Part shown: positions 16,777 through 25,324 of the stretch, one piece after another | Position numbering within the stretch: the stretch's first letter is position 1 | How the letters are laid out: every line of letters begins with the position of its first letter | NCBI RefSeq assembly: GCF_001477625.1 | Contig: NZ_CP013692.1 | Coordinates: 1,860,001-1,924,000 of the forward strand | Length of the DNA stretch: 64,000 nucleotides | Reading direction: 5' to 3' | Source of the DNA: Paucibacter sp. KCTC 42545 | Lineage (GTDB): Bacteria > Pseudomonadota > Gammaproteobacteria > Burkholderiales > Burkholderiaceae_C | Notes under the pieces: generated by a model | Databases searched by the model: none | What the model was told of the DNA's origin: nothing | Seen by the model: only the letters and a program-made list of their open reading frames with translations | Translations under genes and position numbers: made by a program

Positions 16777-17601
16777 TCAAGTGGGGCGCGCCACGCGGCG
16801 GATTTCAGCCACCGGCTTGCTTCCCGCCTTGGCTGACTTGGCAGACTGAGCTCGCCGCGCCGCGTCTATCGCTGCGGCAAGTTGCTCGGTGCCGACGGCC
16901 CCACGGAACATCACATCGCCGACGACGATGGCCGGCGTGCCCTGGATGCCCAGCCGCTCAGACAGCACGCGCACTTCACCGAGCTGGCGATTCACTGCCA
17001 CCACGTCCACCGGTTTGAGGCCGAACTGGCGGCTGATGGCCTGCAAGCTGGCGGCGTCAATGGCATCAGCGCTCAGCAAGGCCTTGTGCACTTGCTGCGC
17101 CGTGCTGCCCTGGCCTGCCGACAAGGCCAGCTGCGCCGCCGCAATCGACTCTGGCCCCAGAATGGGCAGGTGCTTGACCAGCACGCGCAACTGGCCGTCG
17201 CGCTGGATCAGCGCCTCGATGCTGGGGGCCAGCTTCTTGCAATAGCCGCAGTGGTAATCGATGAACTCCACCAGCGTCACATCGCCGGCCGGGTTGCCCA
17301 AGACCGTGGCGTCAGATGCGTCGGCAATGGCTTTGGCAGAAGCGGCGAGGGCCTTGCTTTCCTGCTGGGCATGGCCAGCCAACTCGCGGCGCTGCAACTC
17401 GTCCAGCGCTTCGCGCACCAGCTCGGGCCGGCTCTTGAGCAGCTTGATGACGACTTGCTCGATGGCCTGAGTGGATGGGGCTGACTTGGCTGGCGCGCCG
17501 GTCTGCGCGATGGCTGCGCCGCCCGGCAGCGCCAGGCTGAGTACCGCCAGCAAGGGCGCGCTCAGCCTGCGCGCGGCAGGGCTTGTTGAAAGTGAAAGCA
17601 T
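16777..17601 (-). CDS. DsbA/ScsC-like periplasmic thiol oxidoreductase
   Basis: This 274-residue exported thioredoxin-fold protein has a signal peptide (about 1-32, ending AIAQ) and an N-terminal helical region (45-95) like the oligomerisation segment of ScsC/Com1-type proteins. The active site is CGYC at 118-121 after VEFIDYH, and the cis-Pro loop is GIQGTPAIVV. CGYC is typical of ScsC/DsbC/DsbG-like isomerases and some DsbA relatives. AGGAGC precedes the ATG. It ends 34 bp before the Cys-rich secreted protein, so it probably folds or isomerises that partner. Linkage by function is inferred. Confidence 0.88.
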   Translation of the reverse strand: MLSLSTSPAARRLSAPLLAVLSLALPGGAAIAQTGAPAKSAPSTQAIEQVVIKLLKSRPELVREALDELQRRELAGHAQQESKALAASAKAIADASDATVLGNPAGDVTLVEFIDYHCGYCKKLAPSIEALIQRDGQLRVLVKHLPILGPESIAAAQLALSAGQGSTAQQVHKALLSADAIDAASLQAISRQFGLKPVDVVAVNRQLGEVRVLSERLGIQGTPAIVVGDVMFRGAVGTEQLAAAIDAARRAQSAKSAKAGSKPVAEIRRVARPT

Positions 17602-17672
17602 GGCAGCTCCTGGCTGGCAAGGGTTGTCTGGGATGGATGGGCCGGCTGCCGGCCCTGGACGTCAACTGAGCA

Positions 17673-17692
17673 TCAGCTCAGCTCAGCTCAGC
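17673..17692. repeat. Four tandem TCAGC units at the stop codon of the PEP-CTERM gene
   Basis: Four perfect 5-bp units; the gene's stop (TGA on the minus strand, 17683-17685) lies within. A change in unit number would leave the stop unaltered. Confidence 0.6.
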
Positions 17693-20600
17693 TTGCGGCG
17701 GCGCCAAGCCAGCATGACCAGCCCGGCCAACATCAAGGCATAGCTCTCGGGCTCGGGCACGGCAGCGGCCACCACCTTGATTTCGCCGCTCGTGTAGAGC
17801 TGGCTGTAGTCCAAGGTCGTCCCCGCAGCGAGCTTGAAACCGCTGGCATCGATGTCGGCAAACGTGCCAGTCACCGTGCCCCAGTCCAGCAGGTCGAAGC
17901 TCTGGCCCTTTTGCGCCACAAAGCCGTTCCAAGAAGTCAGCTTGAGCGTGCCGTTCAGGCTCAGATTGCCGGCCACGATGTACTTGTCGAAGCTGCTGTT
18001 CTTGAACGCCTCATCGCTGCCGCAGCGCAAGGTGCAGGCGGTGATGCCGCCAATCTCGGCCAGGTAGGTGCTGCTGTCGCCGAACTCCACATCGCCCTCA
18101 TCGCTGCCCAGGCCCGGCGATGCGCCCACCGTCAGCGTGCCTTCGAATCGCTTGGCGCCCGCCCCGCTGAACTTGGCGCCGGTGCGCTGTTGCACGGTGC
18201 CGAAAAAGGTCGCGACCGAGCCGGTCGACACGCGCAATTCGGCGCCGCTTTGCACATCCACATTGCCGTAGAAGGTGCTGTTGCTATTGCCAGAAAGAAT
18301 GATCTGGCTGGCAGCGGTACTGAGCACGTCAGCGTAGATCGTCGAGTTGCCGCCGCTCAGCAAAACCTTGCCGTTATTGCTGAGCAGGCCGCTGCGCACT
18401 TCACCAAAACCGCTGATCACGCCGGAGGCCTGATTGAGCAGGGCCTTGCCATTGTTGTCGAAGCTGCCGCCGGCGAGTTGGATCTTGCCCGTGTTCGGCT
18501 GCAGGCCCTGGGTCAGGAGCAGGGTCGCGTCGCGGCCCACGGTCAGCGTACCGCTATTGCTCACCGCAGCGGCGAGCGTCAAGGTGCCGCCCTTGGCGCT
18601 GACAAAGCCTTGGTTGTTGATCGCATTACCGATCTGGCCGAGACCTTCGATGCGGCCCGTGTTGTCGATCGCCCCGCCACTCAGGCTGGCAATGGGCGAA
18701 GTCAAGAGGATCTGGCCGCCATTGGCAAAGCTCTTGTCGATGGCGAGCTTGCCGCCATCGACGATCAGGCTGCCCTGGTTGGCAAACTTGGCGCTGATGA
18801 CGCCATTGCCGCTGATCGTGCCGCTCGCGTCATTGCTCAGGACGCTGGTGGCATCAGAAGCGCCGATGCTGGCGCCGGCCATGCTCATCAAGCCCTGGTT
18901 ATTCAGGTTGCTTGCCTTCAGCTGCAGGGCGCCGCCCTTGCCCAAGGTCCAAACGCCGGTATTGATATTGCTGCCTGAATTGGCCAATTCAACATAGTCA
19001 CCCTGGTCAAACCGGCCGCTGTTGGTGAAGCCCGCCTGAGCCGCGTTGGCGCGGATAGTGCCCGAGCCGGTCATGGTGCCGGCATTGAGCAAGGCGCCGC
19101 TGACTGAACCACCGTCCAGCTTCAGGCGGCCGTAGTTCTTGACGGTGTTAGCCGCCAGGCTGCTGGCGCGGCCCACAGTGGCGGAGGCATTCACATCCAT
19201 TTGGAAATCAAGCGCCTGCAGCACCCCTCCTGCGAAGGTGAGGCTATCGCCCGCGCCCACACGAATCTGAGCGTCACCTTTGAGGATCTGACCGGCGCTG
19301 AGCACCATGTCGTGGCCCAAAAAGTCGCCCGTGGCGTAGTTCGACTTGAAATTGAGCGTGCCGGACTCCCAGTTCAAGGTGCCGGATATCTTGCCCGTCC
19401 CCATCTTGAGGAGGCCGCCCTGCAGATTGACGATGCCAAGATTACCGATCACCAGTTGCCCGACATCGACAACGCCGCCGCCCAGAACATCCAGCCGACC
19501 GGCGCCGACGGAGCCCACGGTGAGGGTGTTGGTAACGCTCAAAAGCGCGCCGCTGCCCCCCACCGCAGCCACGAAGCTGGAGTCTCCTGCCTGCCCCATC
19601 GTCATCCAATCCGACACTTGAACCTTGGCCCCGTTGGAGACGTTCAAGAGGCCTGCATTGCCGCTGACGCGCTGGGCCTTCAAGGTGGACCCAAGTCCTG
19701 TCGCTTCCAGCACGCCAAAGCCGCCAGTACCGTTTTCTCCTATGAAAAGATTGTTGATGTCGGCAGTGGCGCCCTTGCTGACCTGCATCAGCCCGTTGCC
19801 TTTGGTGCCCAGATAGAAGCCTATGCCTACCTTGAACAGCGTGCCTGTGTCCTTCACCGTGACGCTGGAGTTCACATTGGGCACGAAGCCGGGACCCATA
19901 TTGCCGGTGGCGGTGAAGGTGCCACCGCCCGAAACGATCACATCGCTGTTGTTGTACAACACGCCGACAGTGCTGAAGCTCGATTTGACGCCGTCCACCG
20001 TCAGCTTTGCAGTCCCGGTTCTTCCCATATTCACGGTCTGGCTGGAGGCGCTGGCGCCGGAGTCGATCAGCAAGGTGCCGGTGCCGACGTCGCCCAGGCT
20101 CAGATCTGTGCCGACGACCAAACTGCTGTCCGAGCCGCGCACATTGATGGTGCCGCTGCTGGATGGGAAGCCGCCGCCGAGGGCGAGGGAGCCCCCGGTG
20201 CTGTAAGTGCTGGCGGAATTGATCGTCAGGCTGACGTTCGAATTGGGGTCGTCGCCGATCGAAGTGGAGTCGAGATTCTTGTAGACCACCTTGTTGGACA
20301 GAGTCAGATCACGTTGCTGGTCCATGCCACCTGAGATGGTCATGCCGGTGGTGCCGCCGTCCCAGGTCTGGTTCGCGCTGATGACGAAGCCCGCTGCGTT
20401 ACCCCAATCGAACACCTGCTTATTGCTGCTTCTGTTGACGATGCCGTTGGTGAGCCCGATGTTGTTGCCCACGCCCTGCAGCGTGTAGGCACTCGCACCG
20501 GTCTCAAAGGAAATCTGGTTGTAGACGCGGTAGCCCAGGTCATTGACGACGACCAACCAGTTCGTATTGCCAAAGTGGAGGATGTCCCCTTCCGCTGGCT

Positions 20601-20811
20601 GGACGTTCTGCCCCTGCCAATTGCTGTTGAAGCTCATGCGGCTAGACCCCGCAGGATCACCGGCTGCTTTGTTGCCGCCTGCCCAGACCAAGTCTCTGGC
20701 TTCGGCGAGGCCCGTGCTGCACAGGGCGGCGATGGCCAAGCACAGCGGCAATGGGCGCGGCAAGCCGGTGGCCCTGGTTGAATGACGAAGGTGCAATGTT
20801 GGCTTGTTCAT
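17683..20811 (-). CDS. Large repeat-rich PEP-CTERM protein, autotransporter-passenger-like
   Basis: The 1,042-residue exported protein has a signal peptide ending EARD (about 38). It has a short N-terminal domain (WAGGNKAAGDPAGSS..., typical of autotransporter-like PEP-CTERM proteins) and then ~850 residues of short Gly/Ser/Asn-rich beta-helix-like repeats (SGTGTLLIDSG, LLNAGTMTGSGTI, VSNSGTLTVG). The C terminus is the sorting signal VPEPESYALMLAG plus RRRK, recognised and cleaved by exosortase. There is no outer-membrane beta-barrel, so it is not a classical autotransporter. GGGAG precedes the ATG at 20811. It is probably an extracellular matrix or biofilm protein; exosortase genes are not in the window. 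Confidence 0.9.
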   Translation of the reverse strand: MNKPTLHLRHSTRATGLPRPLPLCLAIAALCSTGLAEARDLVWAGGNKAAGDPAGSSRMSFNSNWQGQNVQPAEGDILHFGNTNWLVVVNDLGYRVYNQISFETGASAYTLQGVGNNIGLTNGIVNRSSNKQVFDWGNAAGFVISANQTWDGGTTGMTISGGMDQQRDLTLSNKVVYKNLDSTSIGDDPNSNVSLTINSASTYSTGGSLALGGGFPSSSGTINVRGSDSSLVVGTDLSLGDVGTGTLLIDSGASASSQTVNMGRTGTAKLTVDGVKSSFSTVGVLYNNSDVIVSGGGTFTATGNMGPGFVPNVNSSVTVKDTGTLFKVGIGFYLGTKGNGLMQVSKGATADINNLFIGENGTGGFGVLEATGLGSTLKAQRVSGNAGLLNVSNGAKVQVSDWMTMGQAGDSSFVAAVGGSGALLSVTNTLTVGSVGAGRLDVLGGGVVDVGQLVIGNLGIVNLQGGLLKMGTGKISGTLNWESGTLNFKSNYATGDFLGHDMVLSAGQILKGDAQIRVGAGDSLTFAGGVLQALDFQMDVNASATVGRASSLAANTVKNYGRLKLDGGSVSGALLNAGTMTGSGTIRANAAQAGFTNSGRFDQGDYVELANSGSNINTGVWTLGKGGALQLKASNLNNQGLMSMAGASIGASDATSVLSNDASGTISGNGVISAKFANQGSLIVDGGKLAIDKSFANGGQILLTSPIASLSGGAIDNTGRIEGLGQIGNAINNQGFVSAKGGTLTLAAAVSNSGTLTVGRDATLLLTQGLQPNTGKIQLAGGSFDNNGKALLNQASGVISGFGEVRSGLLSNNGKVLLSGGNSTIYADVLSTAASQIILSGNSNSTFYGNVDVQSGAELRVSTGSVATFFGTVQQRTGAKFSGAGAKRFEGTLTVGASPGLGSDEGDVEFGDSSTYLAEIGGITACTLRCGSDEAFKNSSFDKYIVAGNLSLNGTLKLTSWNGFVAQKGQSFDLLDWGTVTGTFADIDASGFKLAAGTTLDYSQLYTSGEIKVVAAAVPEPESYALMLAGLVMLAWRRRKLS

Positions 20812-21046
20812 GTCGACTCCCTGGATAGAAACTGCTTGATTGGTGGCACGCGTGCCTGTGCCAATACCTGTGCTCTTGCGCGTGGTGGAGTGGCTCGGGC
20901 GCTGCATTGAATGGGCAGGGTCTGCCTGCTTGGCTTCAACGAGCGCAAGTTTCAAATCTCGCAACTGCTCGCACAATCGGACCTTGGACCCAAGACTTGG
21001 TCTCGGGACCTACTCAGCCCCTGCGTCGGCTGCTAGAGTGAGCCGC

Positions 21047-21682
21047 ATGAAACTCTTGCTCGTCGATGACCACCCCCTGGTGCGTGCCGGTGTCGTCGCC
21101 GCGTTGCAAAGCCTGGGAGCGCCCGAGCTGATCCTGGAAGCCAACGACGGAATCGCCGCCATGGACTGCCTGGCCCAGCACCCCGATGTGGACGCCGTGC
21201 TGCTGGATCTGCGTATGGCCGGCATGGCGGGCATGGCCTTGCTGGAGCAACTCAAACGCCACCATCCGCTGCTGCCCAGCTTGGTGCTGTCATCGTCGGA
21301 GGACCCTGCCGATGTGCGCCGCGTACTCAAAGCCGGCGCACGAGGCTATTGCCCCAAGTCCGCCAGTCCAGCCACCCTGCTGGCGGCGCTAACGCTGGTG
21401 CTGGGCGGTGAGATCTATGTGCCGCCACTGATGGCCATGGCGCCTGACGCCGGCCCGGCCGAGCCCAGCCTGGACGGCTTGACGCCACGCCAACGCGAAG
21501 TCTTGCAAGAGCTGTGCAATAGCAAATCCAACAAGGAAATTGCGCGCGAGTTGGGCATGGAGGAGAAGACTGTCAAGGGCCACGTATCGGCCATCTTCAA
21601 AGCCCTGGGTGTGGTGCACCGCCTGCAGGCCGTGGAGGCAGCCCGGGCGGCCGGCATGGTCAGTCAGACGATGTCGTACTGA
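21047..21682 (+). CDS. NarL/FixJ-type response regulator
   Basis: The 211-residue regulator has a receiver domain (about 1-120) with acidic pair DD at 7-8, phospho-acceptor Asp54 in VLLDLRM and Lys in YCPKSAS. It has a LuxR-type HTH (about 145-205: LTPRQREVLQELC, NKEIARELGMEEKTVKGHVSAIFKALGV). ATG at 21047 is chosen because the receiver begins there; the longer upstream frame is unlike any receiver. It diverges from the PEP-CTERM gene and its 3' end overlaps the sensor kinase gene by 23 bp tail-to-tail. That kinase is its likely partner, and the PEP-CTERM gene a possible target. Confidence 0.92.
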   Translation: MKLLLVDDHPLVRAGVVAALQSLGAPELILEANDGIAAMDCLAQHPDVDAVLLDLRMAGMAGMALLEQLKRHHPLLPSLVLSSSEDPADVRRVLKAGARGYCPKSASPATLLAALTLVLGGEIYVPPLMAMAPDAGPAEPSLDGLTPRQREVLQELCNSKSNKEIARELGMEEKTVKGHVSAIFKALGVVHRLQAVEAARAAGMVSQTMSY

Positions 21683-23465
21683 TCGCGATAGGCGGTTGAA
21701 TAGGCCGCAAAGCCTGGGTAACTGCCGCGCGCAACTGCACTTGCGTGAGCGGCTTTTGTAGCAGAGTCAGACCCTGCTCCAGCGCCTCCTCTGTGCGTGC
21801 GGCGCTGGTGTCGCCGCTGAGCAGCACGGCCGGGATATCGCTGTTGAACAGTTCGCGGAGCCGTGCAATCGCGCCGCTGCCGGTGTAGCCGCCGCCCAAG
21901 CGGTAGTCGCACAGCAGCAAGCGCGGCACAGCGCTCACGTCCATCAGCTGCGGCATCAGCTCGTCCACATTGGAGGCGCTGATGACGCCCAGGCCCCAGG
22001 CCGACAGCAAGGTGCTCATGGCCTGCCGAATCTCGGCGCTTTCATCGAGCACGATGACCAACTCCCCACCTAACTGGGGCTGTGCGAGCGGGCTTGGCGC
22101 TGCAGCCGCCCCCTCGTCGTGCGGCGCCAGCATGAGCGTGAACAAGCTTCCCCGGCCCGGCCGAGAGCGCAAGCGCAGCCTCAGGCCCAGCAGGCCAGAC
22201 AGGCGATGAACAATCGCCAGCCCCAGGCCGAGGCCTTGACCCGACTCATGCAGTTGCACGAATTCATCAAACACCTCGGCGCGGCGCGCCCTGGCAATGC
22301 CCACCCCGCTGTCTGCCACTAGAAGTTCAATGCGGCCGTGCCGCTGGCGGGCCCGCAGCAGCACGCCGCCCTGCGCGGTGTAACGCAGCGCATTGGAGAG
22401 CAGATTGCGCAGCACCCGTTCCAGCAAAGCTGGGTCGCTGCGCACCGTCAGCGCCGCCTGTGACGCCTTTGACGCCGGTGAGGCCTGTGCCCCTTCAGAA
22501 GGTGGAAGATCGCAAACAAAGCGCAGTCCCTTGGCCTGTGCTTGCAGGCTGTGGTCGGCCGACATACGGGTCAGCAGCGCGCGCAAATCCACCGTCTGCC
22601 ACTGCGGTTGCAGCTGCTCGGCGTCCAGCTTGGAAATGTCCAACAAGGCGTTGAACATGGCCCCCATGGCATCAACGGCACTGCTCACATGCTGCAATAT
22701 CTGCGCTGACTGCGCCGGATTAGAGTTTTGCTTCAACGCGCCGACAAACAGCGAGAGCGCATGCACGGGCTGGCGCAGATCATGGCTGGCAGCGGCTAGG
22801 AAGCGGCTGCGCGACTGGCTCAGTTTGACGGCCAGGTCCTTCTCCTGCTTCAAGCTTTCGCTCAGATGAGCGAGCTGATGGGCTTGGCGCAACGAGTCCC
22901 ACAGCAAGCGCCGCAGGGAAACGGCAAAGTGAATGTAGAGCGTGGCGCCGAGTAGCAGCACGGCCAAGACGGCCCAGGTGTCAATCGCGCCGTGCACCAG
23001 CACGGCCAACAACAGCCCCAGCAAAACCGGCCCCACCATGGCGAAATAGGCCGGCAAGTAGGCATGCAGCGAATGCAGCGCAGCCGAACTGATGCCTATC
23101 ATCCAAGCCCATAGCAACATGCGCTGTGCATCGCTGCCACCAAGCCAAAAGAGATGAATCGCCACCAGCCACAGCAAACCGTTGATCCCTGAGGTGCGCG
23201 TCACCCGACGCAGCCAGAGCGGCGCATTGCTGATCGTCAGCGGGCTGCGCAACCAGCGCAGGCCCAGCCAGAGGTGAAAGGCCATGTTGACGAACTGCAA
23301 GCCTAGCCAGCAGGCCACCCAAGCCGGCGGCGCTGCCTTGTGCAGGCTGCCCGCAACCAGTAACGCCAGCACGAAATTGCCCACGGTCAGGCTCAGATCA
23401 TTGCTGCGCAGGCGCTGCGCCACGTCCATTCGGACCAGGGCCTGCAGGCGCGACTCGTCAATCAT
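21660..23465 (-). CDS. Hybrid sensor histidine kinase with C-terminal receiver
   Basis: The 601-residue protein has five to six membrane helices (about 28-185) with no large periplasmic loop. A coiled region, HisKA with H-box FLAAASHDLRQPVHAL (His228), and an ATPase domain follow (NLLSNALRYTAQGG; ADSGVGI; GLGLGLAIV). The C-terminal receiver has Asp in LLLCDYRLGGG near 525 and Lys in LLQKPLT. The small periplasmic part suggests it senses an intramembrane or cytoplasmic cue. ATG at 23465 is preferred, though no clear Shine-Dalgarno is seen. It converges on and overlaps the response regulator. Confidence 0.92.
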   Translation of the reverse strand: MIDESRLQALVRMDVAQRLRSNDLSLTVGNFVLALLVAGSLHKAAPPAWVACWLGLQFVNMAFHLWLGLRWLRSPLTISNAPLWLRRVTRTSGINGLLWLVAIHLFWLGGSDAQRMLLWAWMIGISSAALHSLHAYLPAYFAMVGPVLLGLLLAVLVHGAIDTWAVLAVLLLGATLYIHFAVSLRRLLWDSLRQAHQLAHLSESLKQEKDLAVKLSQSRSRFLAAASHDLRQPVHALSLFVGALKQNSNPAQSAQILQHVSSAVDAMGAMFNALLDISKLDAEQLQPQWQTVDLRALLTRMSADHSLQAQAKGLRFVCDLPPSEGAQASPASKASQAALTVRSDPALLERVLRNLLSNALRYTAQGGVLLRARQRHGRIELLVADSGVGIARARRAEVFDEFVQLHESGQGLGLGLAIVHRLSGLLGLRLRLRSRPGRGSLFTLMLAPHDEGAAAAPSPLAQPQLGGELVIVLDESAEIRQAMSTLLSAWGLGVISASNVDELMPQLMDVSAVPRLLLCDYRLGGGYTGSGAIARLRELFNSDIPAVLLSGDTSAARTEEALEQGLTLLQKPLTQVQLRAAVTQALRPIQPPIAISTTSSD

Positions 23466-24246
23466 GGATCGGCATTGCGGTGTATGAAAGCGTGGGCGTG
23501 GCTGGGATTGTGCATGCTGCGCAAGAAGATCGTGACAGCCATGAACGGGCAAGCACCAAACCGAGGGAGAGCAATATCGGATTCGACGGGCCTGCAGGCG
23601 ACGCGATGAACGCTGCCACCCGTAAAGGCATCAATGCGCCAAAGTGGAAGTGCTCAACACGCACTTGAGCTGAGAGCTGCGTCCACCATGACGATGACGA
23701 AACTTTCCATCGCGTTGGTGAGGAGCGTCTTTCTAATCGACGCAGCAGACGACCGTCGCAATACGGTCCAGAAGTAGCAGCTTGCGCCAACAGAGACAGG
23801 TCTGAATGGGAAACACTCGGCATGAAACGTGCGCTGAAACGCACTTGAGGGCAGCGTTCCAACGTAGCAAGGAAATGCCGGGCCGAGGCAGTCATGTAAG
23901 CGCCCAGGTTCGCCAGCAACTTTCTCGCTCCAAATCAGGTGTTTGGGCACCCATCCTTAACCGAAGTGCCTGAGGAGCTTGTTTCCCAAGGCTAGCTAAG
24001 TGTTCAACGCCGCTCCGCCGGCTTGCCCGCCCTCAAGGTAAACCTATTCGCGAAAGCGAAGTCTTGCCTGAGCAAGGTGGCCCTGGGTAAGGCCCGTCAC
24101 AAAAGCTCCCGTTCGGGCAGTTGCTAAAAGGTCGACCAATGCTGGCGTCATTTTCAATGCCTTGTGCGGGGCAGACAAAACAGAAGCGCCCAACTCAAAA
24201 GCCTTGGCGAGTGGCTATCAGCCGGCTTAGCCCATTGGCAAGCAAC
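23466..24246. other. About 780 bp without a gene
   Basis: Short unrelated frames only. It contains copy B of the 62-bp repeat and a small extra match ACGCACTTGAG at 23659-23669. It looks like eroded DNA between the kinase and the TAXI gene. Confidence 0.5.
23788..23849 (+). repeat. 62-bp repeat, copy B
   Basis: 85% identical to the 3' end of nosX (13272-13333). It still encodes NRDRSEWETLGMKRALKRT and a TGA in the same frame, but with no recognisable gene upstream. It has a small stem GTGCG/CGCAC near its end. Confidence 0.75.
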
Positions 24247-25317
24247 TCAATTGCACAGGCCCAAGATGCGTTCCTCCGCCGAACACCGCTTCTTCATAAC
24301 GACGTTGCAAGCGCGCAATTCGCGTGCGGTGGGCCCGAAATAGGTCCAGCCATTGCCAAGCTCCGGCAGCTTCAGGCTGACCTCACGCCATTTCGGGTGG
24401 CCGTCTGCTTGCAGGCGTGAGAAGTTCTGGCAGAGCGAGCGGCCGAACCGGGCCATGTGCGAGATGGTGTCCTTCAGGTTGTAGTCATAGGTGACCAAAA
24501 AGGCGCCCACCGAGATGGTGGTGAAGTCTTCGCTCAGCAGATTGGGATAGCTGGCGGCCAGCATCTTGGCTGGCGTATAGGTACCCAAGGCGGTCTTGCT
24601 GGCGGGATGGTCGGGGTCAAACTTCAGCAGCTTGATGAACTTCTGCGCTTCGGGCCGCATATTGGCGATTAGCGGCGCGGGCTGGCCGGCGGCGACCACC
24701 ACCACATCGACCGATTTGTCGGAGATCAGCTTGACCAGCGCCTCTTCATTGGACATGAAGCTGGCCTGTGCCTCCGGCATCGGCCCGCTGAACATCATGC
24801 GGTAGAGCGTGTGGGTGATCAGCGCCGCGCCGCTGCCCACCAGACCACCGTTGATCTTGGCATCCTTGATGTCGTGGATGTAGTTGAGAGGTGAATCGGC
24901 CCGCACGATGTAATGGATCTCGGTGTTGTAGAGCGGCAAGATCACCCGCAAAGGCCTGACCATGGCAGCCGCCTCGTTATTGCCGCTGCCAGCGCGGTCG
25001 ACAAAGGCTTGAAACACATCGGCCTGCACGACGGCCAGCTTGACTCCTGGCTCGTAGCGCAGCAGCTTGACGTTGGCGGCCGAGCCTGAAGTGGCCATCA
25101 CTTCCAACTGCACATCAGCGTCGGGCGCCACGAACTTGGCCAGGTCTTTGCCGATGGCGTAGTAAGTACCTTTGTCGGACGCCGTGACGATCTTGTACTC
25201 GGCCGCGGCCATTGCACGCTCAGGCATGATCAGCGCGGCCAACAGGGCCATGCCACTGGCAAGCAAACACCTAGCGAAGGCGCCAATTCGCCCGGGAGTT
25301 AAGTCCAATGTGTGCAT
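24247..25317 (-). CDS. TAXI-family TRAP-type solute-binding protein (orphan)
   Basis: The 356-residue periplasmic protein has a signal peptide ending AMAAAEY (about 38). TAXI family features follow: TASDKGTYYAIGKDLAKF, VVQADVFQAF, LPLYNTEIHYIVRADSPLNYIHDIKDAKINGGLVGSGAALITHTLY and TYDYNLKDTISHM. TAXI proteins bind dicarboxylates or amino acids for TRAP transporters, but no TRAP permease gene is near. The last residues hold three Cys (ACNVVMKKRCSAEERILGLCN), unusual for the family. The gene starts 7 bp after the zinc-ribbon gene, in one operon. Confidence 0.88.
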   Translation of the reverse strand: MHTLDLTPGRIGAFARCLLASGMALLAALIMPERAMAAAEYKIVTASDKGTYYAIGKDLAKFVAPDADVQLEVMATSGSAANVKLLRYEPGVKLAVVQADVFQAFVDRAGSGNNEAAAMVRPLRVILPLYNTEIHYIVRADSPLNYIHDIKDAKINGGLVGSGAALITHTLYRMMFSGPMPEAQASFMSNEEALVKLISDKSVDVVVVAAGQPAPLIANMRPEAQKFIKLLKFDPDHPASKTALGTYTPAKMLAASYPNLLSEDFTTISVGAFLVTYDYNLKDTISHMARFGRSLCQNFSRLQADGHPKWREVSLKLPELGNGWTYFGPTARELRACNVVMKKRCSAEERILGLCN

Positions 25318-25324
25318 AGCAGGC

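Noticed and set aside
17683..20811. Classical type V autotransporter
   Set aside because: The C terminus is a PEP-CTERM sorting signal and no beta-barrel domain is present.
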